From Megalobrama amblycephala (taxonomy: Eukaryota; Chordata; Actinopteri; Cypriniformes; Xenocyprididae): a stretch of 64,000 nt of DNA. The translations under genes and the position numbers were made by a program. Below the pieces are notes generated by a model. It searched no databases. It was not told where the DNA came from and saw nothing but the letters and a program-made list of their open reading frames with translations. Below, piece by piece: positions 43,801 through 64,000 of this stretch. The stretch spans positions 18,463,046-18,527,045 of the forward strand of contig NC_063045.1 of NCBI RefSeq assembly GCF_018812025.1, in the 5' to 3' direction. Numbering within the stretch: position 1 is the stretch's first letter; each line of letters starts with the position of its first letter.

Positions 43801-44819
43801 AACAGTGTCTACACTGCTGGAATTCTAATAGAGGAGAAGAAGAAGAGAGCTTGTTCAAGATGAGCATTTATGGTTAAAACTTATATAATTTTCAATTTTT
43901 TTCAGAAAATGAGCGATGGTTTCACTAGATAAGACCCTTATTTCTCATCTGGGATCGTGTTGAACAATTTGAAGCTGCAGTGAAACTAATTTTGACCTTC
44001 AACTGTTTGGTGCCCATTGAAGTCTACTATATGGAGAAAAATCCTGGAATGTTTTCATCAAAAACTTTAATTTCTTTTCAACTGAAAAAAGAAAGACATG
44101 GACATCTTGGATGACATGGGGGTGAGTAAATTAGCAGGAAAAGTTTATTTAAAAGTGGATAAATCCTTTAATACTTTGCATAAAGTATGTTTCGGGCCCG
44201 TTTCTGGATTTTAATGCTATAATTACGTTTAGTATCACATAATGTGCGATCTGTGTGGGGTTATGCTTCATTAGGTGGTGGTAAAAGCAAACGACGGACA
44301 GCACCGCTATGGCACCGCATTGACCCCAACACGACCCCTCTGTGATGAATTTCACTATGTGGCAGGTATTACTTTACTGCTTTTCTCTTATCATGGTAGA
44401 TTATAAAAGATCATTTTCACAGGAATGTAATGCAAGTGAGGTTTCATTTATTTCAAATGACGAATCCCTCAGTGTCCGTATGGCAGAAAACCATCGGGCT
44501 GAGAGTAGATGAAGTAACCTCACTAGTCAGACGACGCTCTGTATCCCGTCCTTCAGCGCAGGAAACCATCTACATTGGTGGCGTTTCAGGTAAAGCCAGC
44601 TTCATGGAAAAAAAAAACATCATCTTGCATGAAAGGCCTTTCAGTGCATAATAATTTACAGTTCTGCCTCTTGTTAATGCAGAGAACGTGAGAGGAGTGG
44701 AGATGAGGACATCTTATGCGGGGTGTTTGCGGAACGTACGGCTTAATCAAAATCCTGTCTCATTTGAGGACGCGAGTGTATTCGGCCCCATAAACACTGG
44801 CGAGTGCCCGACAGAATAA
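21143..44819 (+). CDS. lama3: Laminin subunit alpha-3, short-arm-less (alpha-3A-type) chain
   Basis: Thirty-eight coding exons join in frame to 1704 residues, close to the length of human laminin alpha-3A. Order: signal peptide and unique N-terminus (exon 1, 21143-21346), three laminin EGF-like modules, domain II/I coiled coil, and LG1-LG5, ending in GECPTE. The chain trimerises with beta and gamma chains through the coil and anchors epithelia by binding integrins and other receptors through the LG domains in the basement membrane. There is no LN domain or long short arm. Laminin alpha-4 has the same overall layout; lama3 is preferred because osbpl1a and ttc39c flank it as in mammals. Exon coordinates are given in the four block entries below. 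Introns carry many transposons but no coding disruption. Confidence 0.93.
21724..22314. mobile_element. Foldback element of the GTTCACC-AAAAATGAAAAT group
   Basis: Left arm AGGGTTAGTTCACCAAAAAT..., right arm ...TTTGGGTGAACTAACC. The arms are inverted copies around an A-rich centre near 21960. It lies in lama3 intron 1. The TTAA duplication is not preserved, so this is an older or rearranged copy. Confidence 0.7.
22315..23460. repeat. Composite repeat with GAATCGTTC-type motifs
   Basis: Motifs GAATCATTCGATTTTTTCAG (22323) and GAACGAATCGTTCAATCTTT (23323) mark the two ends, each followed by TCAGTGAAT. No open frame or transposase is seen. It probably represents a decayed mobile element whose family I do not recognise. 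The remaining intron 1 sequence to 24015 appears unique. Confidence 0.45.
24995..26587 (-). mobile_element. Full-length Tc1 DNA transposon
   Basis: A 1593-bp element in lama3 intron 2 flanked by TA on both sides (24993-24994, 26588-26589). Terminal inverted repeats start CAGTGGGTACGGAAAGTATT and end with the exact complement; inner subterminal repeats such as CATATTGACAGAAAAACACA recur inverted near the other end. It encodes one transposase on the minus strand. High terminal identity suggests a fairly recent insertion. Confidence 0.93.
25213..26210 (-). pseudogene. Tc1 transposase, inactivated
   Basis: The N-terminal part (26210 to about 26007) has a helix-turn-helix of the paired type ([18 protein letters not shown]). 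After a disrupted stretch near 25970-26010 (small deletions, frame break) the catalytic part follows in one frame, 25965-25213. The first catalytic Asp is seen in [12 protein letters not shown] and the Glu in [10 protein letters not shown]. The position of the second catalytic Asp reads QQGNDPKHT, Gly where Tc1 enzymes have Asp, so the enzyme is dead twice over. Tc1 transposases cut and paste at TA sites. Confidence 0.88.
26640..27137. other. lama3 intron 2 segment without clear features
   Basis: Sequence between the Tc1 element and the foldback element. The piece around 26740-27000 (AAGCCAGACCCAATTTTCGA..., TGTCAAATGCAGCACTAAGA) looks like a decayed dispersed repeat, but I cannot assign a family. 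Confidence 0.35.
27138..27951. mobile_element. TTAA-flanked foldback element
   Basis: TTAA at 27134-27137 and 27952-27955; ends AGGGTTAGTTCTCCC and GGGTGAACTAACCCT. Arms are inverted copies, with CAATATCTAGTGATGGGTGA near 27430 and its complement near 27660. It ends 52 bp before lama3 exon 3 (28004). Confidence 0.78.
28989..33497 (+). CDS. lama3: lama3 block 2: coiled-coil domains II and I
   Basis: Exons 28989-29140, 29254-29364, 29478-29589, 29688-29849, 30173-30369, 30544-30660, 30730-30884, 30965-31106, 32558-32657, 32811-32927, 33025-33195, 33346-33497 (residues about 220-782). It starts with the conserved Cys pair CDICV, which in laminins helps link the three chains, and continues as heptad-rich helix with several N-X-S/T glycosylation sequons. 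It ends [18 protein letters not shown], the typical run-in to LG1. Confidence 0.92.
29885..30097. repeat. Dispersed repeat in lama3 intron 10
   Basis: Ends carry related inverted motifs: GAGTGTCCGATCCTGCTTCT at the left and TAGGAGCAGGAATAGAAACC at the right. The interior has CTGCAGAGTTCAGCTCTGAC and TTGATTAGCTGGTTCAGATG. I recognise the pattern as a common cyprinid interspersed repeat but cannot give a family name. It lies in the short intron 29850-30172, so exons 10 and 11 closely flank it. Confidence 0.6.
31677..32491. mobile_element. hAT-type non-autonomous element with intact 8-bp duplication
   Basis: Identical octamers CTTATAAC flank it (31669-31676 and 32492-32499). Ends are CAGTGTTGGGGGAAGTTACT and ...AATGCGTTACCTCAACACTG. 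About 815 bp in lama3 intron 14 (31107-32557). No transposase is encoded. Confidence 0.88.
33577..38358 (+). CDS. lama3: lama3 block 3: LG1, LG2 and LG3
   Basis: Exons 33577-33768, 34269-34417, 34507-34669, 34942-35069, 35152-35287, 35446-35550, 35666-35814, 36907-37021, 37367-37510, 37795-37925, 37998-38129, 38211-38358 (residues 783-1346). LG1 shows FVLYLGNKY and [21 protein letters not shown]2 [11 protein letters not shown] and [11 protein letters not shown]3 FEFGSSL and a C-terminal [10 protein letters not shown]1-3 form the main integrin-binding unit of laminins. LG1 contains [10 protein letters not shown] (33691-33720): an RGD at residues 822-824 beside four arginines. The block ends in the LG3-LG4 spacer with a basic KKRAR stretch, the region processed by proteases in mammalian alpha-3. 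Confidence 0.92.
35572..35652. repeat. (ATATT)n pentanucleotide array near a lama3 acceptor
   Basis: About 16 perfect pentamers ending 13 bp before the acceptor of exon 25 (exon starts 35666). It occupies most of intron 24 (35551-35665, 115 bp). Confidence 0.93.
35976..36757. mobile_element. TTAA-flanked foldback element
   Basis: TTAA at 35972-35975 and 36758-36761. Left arm AGGGTTAGTTTACCC..., right arm ...GGGTGAACTAACTTT. Arms are inverted copies, for example the stretch with AATATTATAAAGCGAC near 36190 and its complement near 36505. It fills most of lama3 intron 25 (35815-36906). Confidence 0.75.
38390..39619. mobile_element. TTAA-flanked composite element with nested hAT
   Basis: TTAA at 38386-38389 and 39620-39623. 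Outer ends AGGGTCCCATTATGC and GCATAATAGGTACCCT form the inverted repeat. Inside are a partial foldback of the GGGTTAGTTC type (about 38480-38770 and again 39500-39600) and a hAT element (38850-39358). It lies in lama3 intron 30 (38359-41134). Confidence 0.7.
38850..39358. mobile_element. hAT-type non-autonomous element
   Basis: Perfect 8-bp duplication CTCAGTAT at 38842-38849 and 39359-39366. Ends TAGGGATGGACATA and TATGGCCCATCTCTA. The interior is rich in TATCGATA/GTATCG motifs. 509 bp, no coding capacity. Confidence 0.85.
40124..41096. mobile_element. TTAA-flanked non-autonomous element, family B copy 1
   Basis: TTAA at 40120-40123 and 41097-41100; begins AGGTGCCCTAGAATT, ends GATGGCACCT. 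Nearly identical in length and sequence to 51813-52777. It ends only 38 bp before lama3 exon 31 (41135). Confidence 0.85.
41135..44819 (+). CDS. lama3: lama3 block 4: LG4 and LG5
   Basis: Exons 41135-41244, 41319-41496, 41573-41722, 41812-41974, 42058-42188, 44275-44365, 44473-44589, 44683-44819 (residues about 1347-1704; stop TAA 44817). LG4 runs from [14 protein letters not shown] through INDGDWHN and [10 protein letters not shown]5 from [11 protein letters not shown] through DEFHYVAV and ETIYIGGV to the final [12 protein letters not shown] and GECPTE. In mammals the LG4-5 pair is cleaved off and binds heparan sulfate and syndecans; whether it is cleaved here is inference. Confidence 0.92.
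42985..43309. mobile_element. Right half of a GTGAACTAACCCT foldback
   Basis: Matches the right arms of the other foldbacks (AACATTAAGGTTGAATCACT, GTTCCGAAGATGAACAAAGG, GTGTGAACTAACCCT) but has no left arm. It ends at TTAA 43310-43313, which is also the left border of the next element. It lies in lama3 intron 35. Confidence 0.65.
43314..44167. mobile_element. 854-bp TTAA foldback with long near-identical arms
   Basis: TTAA at 43310-43313 and 44168-44171. The two arms of about 400 bp mirror each other almost perfectly, for example GCAGTGTAGACACTGCTAAG near 43665 against TTAACAGTGTCTACACTGCT near 43799, and AATAAGGGTCTTATCTAGTG near 43540 against its complement near 43925. The loop is centred near 43740. 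Element end to lama3 exon 36 (44275) is 107 bp. Confidence 0.88.
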
Positions 44820-44871
44820 TGGAAGGATGAAACACAAAACAAGCACTTATTTTGAGTCAAACAGTTTGTAA

Positions 44872-44877
44872 AATAAA
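44872..44877 (+). terminator. lama3: Candidate poly(A) signal of lama3
   Basis: AATAAA 53 bp after the lama3 stop codon. A further AAATAAAAAT lies near 45000, so the exact 3' end is uncertain. Confidence 0.5.
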
Positions 44878-45009
44878 AATGTTGATTGTTTCGGGAATTT
44901 TATCGGAAATTAATCCTTTCTTGAAAGGAATTGCTAGCACATTTCCTCAGCTATGAAAATTATCAGTGTTTATGATGGATAAAAATTAAAGTGTGTATGG
45001 AAATAAAAA

Positions 45010-46129
45010 TATACTTCAAATTATTTGGTTGACCGTGCTTGCTCTTGGCATCCAGGTGGCGGATTCTTTTGTAAACAGATGTATTCACTCAGCTGGTTTG
45101 GTGCACCACACCAAGAATTTCAGGGCATAAAGACTGAGATGTCTGCGCTTTTATCATTTATTCATAACGTGCATTAATGTGTGAATAATATGTTCTTCCT
45201 CATTCAGGCCGTGCAGAAAGCTTTCTTCGTTTCGTTTTGTCTCTTTCGCTTTCTGTCTTACGTTATGCATGTGAGTATGAAATTATTGTAGGCTGCCTGT
45301 GAAGGTGCATTTCATTGGCTGAAACTACTGAACAGACACACCCCCTGCACTGTCCCAAATGTACTTATGTACTATGTAGTGTGTATGAATTTTATATGGT
45401 TATTTTGTCATTCAACATCTGAGTCTGATAGCCCCTCTCTGTATGAAGTGTCCACACTTCATATTTTTCCCTTTTAATTAAGTGCATCATCTGGGTATTT
45501 AAAGTGCACTTTCTCTATTTGGAATTGAACACATTACTCACACTATTTATACTACAAAACGGTAAAGAATAGTGTGCAAGTACGCAACTAGGGGTGCACT
45601 GGTTATTTTTTGAGTCTGAACGAGACTTGGAGTGGCACTTTATCTTGTTTGTGAATGAACTGGACAGGAGGGCAAATATACATATTTCTGGAGATTTTTA
45701 GACAAGCATGAACTTATTTTGATATTGGTGTCGCCGAATTGTGAATTATTCAATGGTTAGTTCGCAAGGCACTCGCTTGTCGCCACCTACTGACAGAAAA
45801 CGGATCAGTGAACACATCTTTTTGGTGAACCGATTCAAAAGATTCGCGTTATGATGAATCCAAATCAGCCAGAGAAACTGCAAGGGGTTAACTAGTCGTT
45901 TCCTGGTTGGAGGCAAAGGGCGTGTTACTGTCTAGACTCTAGAGGAAGCTGTCAAGCTTGTGTTTTAAAGCAAAAATCGGTTCAGTCACCTACAGCACCT
46001 CAGTGGGGTGAATGAGAAGCGGATACGGGACAATAACGTCACTGCTCTCTGTTGCTCCTTTAATATTGCGTAACGCGCGATGCTGATATGCGAACGACCA
46101 GCTGATACTTCACAGCTCACGGCGGCCTG
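45010..46129. other. lama3-ttc39c intergenic region
   Basis: Largely unique sequence between lama3 and ttc39c. It becomes GC-richer with CpG dinucleotides from about 46020 (ACGCGCGATG near 46074, CACGGCGGCC near 46118), as expected of a ttc39c promoter and 5' UTR. No TATA box is evident. I see no gene in it. Confidence 0.45.
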
Positions 46130-46165
46130 ATGGAGGGGACGATTGCGGATCTAAAAACATCTTAG
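46130..46165 (+). promoter_or_regulatory. ttc39c: Short upstream ORF in the probable ttc39c 5' UTR
   Basis: ATG 46130 opens an 11-codon frame ending TAG 46163-46165. A second upstream ATG near 46278 begins a frame of about 30 codons ending TAA near 46375, before the ttc39c start. Both count only if the transcript includes this sequence; a donor-like GTAAGG at 46235 may remove part of it. Confidence 0.3.
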
Positions 46166-46384
46166 CATCGCAGATTGGACACGGAAGGGATCAAACTATA
46201 TCCAGACGACATATCACCAGCGGTTTGCTGTGCATTGGTAAGGAACATATCATTTCATTTCGCACGGCGCCGCACCGATGGTGATTGTTTATTCGGCACG
46301 TTTCGCTTGCGAACAAAACAACGAGACTGTTTTTTCCTCGGTTTATTTACAGCAGAACCGGTTTATTGGCGTATAAAGGAGTAA

Positions 46385-61584
<15,200 letters not shown>

Positions 61585-62329
61585 CCCCGTCCGACCTCCA
61601 AGTGCACCGTACTTCGACCGCTCCTGTCCAGCACTTTTCGAAATGAAAGCCATTTGAAGTAATCATGCTTTTCTGGAGGGAGAAACTGAAAGTCAGCGGA
61701 CTTTAGCTGACAGAGGCCAATATTTTTCCGCCTAGTATTGAATCACTGTTCATGTAGCTGTTGATCCCAACGTTATCGAATTTTCACGTTCACATTTACA
61801 CCCACATCATAGTGCAGATACACAGATTTTGTGTGTTCAGGATTGATCGGAAGTGCAGAAAAACATAACTCTCACAAAGAAACACGATAAATAGAGTAGA
61901 CCAACTGGTCTACTGGTTAGATCCTTTCCCATAGCTTGCGCTATCATACAAATTACATTAGCATGGGATAGAACATAGATAACATTAACACATAAAAATG
62001 AAAAATGTATTGTGTAACGCTTTAACCCTTTAATAAATAAGAGTATCCAACCTTACCTGTATGTTAAATCAAGATTGTATGCACCATTGTGAAGTTGAGT
62101 GATCGACCGATATGAGACTGAAATGGCCAGTGCTCTGATTTTACGTAAATGTTGAATTATTTTAATTTATTATTTTTTAGCCCAATTTGATTAAAATCTA
62201 AAAACTGATTTTACATTATTGTACTACTGGTTTGGACTGGTTTTCTACTAGTTTGGAATAATTAAGATTTTAGTTTTAATGCATTTGAAAGAAGATTTAT
62301 TACGTTTTGAAATAATTCTTTTCCATTTG

Positions 62330-62526
62330 AATACATTTAAAAATGTAATTTATTCCTGTGATGCAAAGCTGAATTTTCAGCATCATTACTCCAGTCTTCA
62401 GTGTCACATGATCCATCAGAAATCATTCTAATATGATGATTTGGTTCTCAATTATCAATTATAATTGGTACTCAAATATTAATAATGGTATCAATGTTGA
62501 AAAAGGTTTCCACAAAAATATTAAGC

Positions 62527-62560
<34 letters not shown>

Positions 62561-62720
62561 CCAACATTGATAATGACAAGAAATGTTTGCAGCATATCAT
62601 CATATTAGAATGATTTCTGAAGGATCATGTGACATTGAAGACTGAAGTAATGATGCTGAAAATTCAGCTTTGATCATGGGAATAAATAACATTTCAAAAT
62701 ATATTAAAACAGAAAATAGT
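62330..62720. repeat. Inverted repeat with a central poly(T) in the 3' UTR
   Basis: The left arm around 62365-62445 (GCTGAATTTTCAGCATCATT, CAGTGTCACATGATCC) is mirrored by the right arm around 62600-62680 (GGATCATGTGACATTGAAGA, AATGATGCTGAAAATTCAGC). Between them lies a 33-T run (62528-62560). A known type of cyprinid hairpin repeat; it would form a stem in the mature ttc39c mRNA. Confidence 0.85.
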
Positions 62721-63707
62721 TATTATAAATTGTAATATTTCACAATATTGCTGTTTTACTGTATTTTTATAAGATAAAATGCAGCCTTGGTAAAAGAGAC
62801 TTTTACATTAAAACATTAAAAAATATAAATTTATTTGAAACATTTGACCGGTGGTTGTGTGAGTGTGCGTGTTAAATAAATAATAAATAAATAAATACAA
62901 TAAATCCCCCTGCCCCCAAGCAGGCCAGAATGGTCTAATATTTTTTGGTTGAATCAGTCTGGCTGATATATCGGTTTGTCACTGATCTAGTTGAAGACAC
63001 TTTTACAGGTTAAAATGCATTGCATTCAAAGTAGCCTGTTTTCATTGTATTTATAGCAAGGTTTTTAACACTAGGGTTGATGATTACAAAGGGGTCAAAA
63101 GGTCTAAAGTATGTCAGGGGTCCTCTGGTGATGCTAGAACATAAATTTGACTAATTTCATCTCATCTGTTCCTCTGTGTATTAAGTTTGAGAACAGCAGC
63201 ATCTTTGCCATAACTTATGTTCTCTTGTCCAGACATTTTCTGAAGTGCACCCATGCACAAATACCAGAGGAGGTCAATTGATTTTGGACCTTGTTTTTGA
63301 CAAGCCGTATGTTGTATTTGTTTGTTTTTTTGTGCCAGATGTTCTGTAATAATATTCTTGGCCCAAGCTTCTTATTTGTAGACTTTTAACAGCACATCAG
63401 TATCTCCTTTTGATGATGTCACCTCTAAATAACTTGAAATTATTTTGAGTCGGTGTATATATTGTGAAATTGTTGTGAAATTTGCACCTTCTTATTTTCT
63501 TGGCCCCGTAGATGTAATATGTCTGTCCCACCAGTGGGCTTTATTCACTACTGTACATGATTCTCTATAAAAAAAAAAAGCCACTCTGGTCTCCCTCTCG
63601 GTAACTCGATCTGAAGCTCAAAACATGTCTTCACTGTGAAATGTGTCAATATTGGATGTTCAGGGTATTTATACCTTGTGAGGACAATAGATTTAGGAAA
63701 TTTCAGT

Positions 63708-63713
63708 AATAAA
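63708..63713 (+). terminator. ttc39c: Poly(A) signal of ttc39c
   Basis: AATAAA followed within 40 bp by a GT-rich downstream element. It is the best-placed canonical signal after the ttc39c stop; an earlier one near 62030 (TTTAATAAATAAG) would give a shorter 3' UTR. Confidence 0.5.
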
Positions 63714-63917
63714 ATAACAAAACTTGCCATCAAACACTGTACGTGTGTTCAATGTGTTCCATGATTTCATTGAATTATGATGTTCGAGGCACGAGTTTGC
63801 AGAGCTCAAATGATATGTTCTACTCCAATTCTATTTTCCTGAAACCTTTTTTTTTTTTCAGCTATTATTCAACTTTCATAATGACTTTACTGACACATTA
63901 GTTAAAAAATTAAAAGA

Positions 63918-63923
63918 TTTATT
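63918..63923 (-). terminator. Possible poly(A) signal of a convergent gene
   Basis: On the minus strand this reads AATAAA within TTTCAATAAATC. A convergent gene ending here would lie beyond the window, so this is only a hint. Confidence 0.2.
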
Positions 63924-64000
63924 GAAATAAACATAAATAGACCTGAAACACAAACAATCTTACCAAAGTCTTTTCTAAGTTATCCTGAAGACTTTGATAA

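Larger units (their letters stand above)
61585..63713 (+). other. ttc39c: ttc39c 3' UTR
   Basis: About 2.1 kb after the stop codon, up to the AATAAA at 63708-63713. It contains a foldback repeat (62330-62720) and no open frame of interest. The 3' end is assigned from the poly(A) signal and the GT-rich sequence after it (ACGTGTGTTCAATGTGTTCC). Confidence 0.6.

Noticed and set aside
46175..46384. 70-codon frame directly upstream of ttc39c
   Set aside because: It begins at TTG, not ATG, and has no recognised motif; treated as 5' UTR sequence.

Overview
The window is vertebrate genomic DNA, most likely from a cyprinid-type bony fish. Genes have short GT-AG exons separated by AT-rich introns. The non-coding DNA is dominated by repeat types typical of carp/zebrafish-like genomes: Tc1 elements, hAT-like elements, and many non-autonomous elements ending in TTAA-AGG...CCT-TTAA, several of them long foldbacks. 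I see no bacterial-style operons, CRISPR array, rRNA or tRNA gene.

Four host protein genes lie on the + strand. (1) The 3' part of osbpl1a (43-9873, 12 exons, ORP1-type sterol-binding ORD domain) begins before the window. (2) A compact papain-family cathepsin gene of the L/S/K group (14560-20093, 8 coding exons, 349 aa, all catalytic residues present, TATA box at 14477) follows. (3) A laminin alpha-3 gene of the short-arm-less alpha-3A type, lama3 (21143-44819, 38 coding exons, 1704 aa), has LE modules, a coiled coil and five LG domains. (4) ttc39c (46394-61584, 14 coding exons, 578 aa) has a 3' UTR reaching a poly(A) signal at 63708. All exon joins were checked by hand for reading-frame phase, and every coding length is a multiple of three.

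In mammals LAMA3, TTC39C and OSBPL1A are also neighbours, which supports the gene names. The arrangement here differs: osbpl1a and a cathepsin gene lie immediately upstream of lama3, so no laminin alpha-3B short arm (LN domain) is encoded just upstream. Products act in different places: ORP1 in lipid transfer and late-endosome positioning, the cathepsin in lysosomes or secreted, laminin alpha-3 in epithelial basement membrane (laminin-332 type), and TTC39C as a poorly characterised TPR-like protein.

The most unusual signals are these. There is an RGD tripeptide next to an RRRR stretch in laminin LG1. A 1.5-kb TTAA-flanked element in a cathepsin intron carries a conserved-looking basic ORF (17080-17346) ending at a splice donor. 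A near-perfect 854-bp foldback lies 107 bp upstream of a lama3 exon. The same pair of foldback families abuts at a single shared TTAA at two distant places. Nested transposons (a TTAA element inside a Tc1, hAT elements inside TTAA elements) have recognisable target duplications. A minisatellite with alternating 142/75-bp spacing sits in a ttc39c intron.
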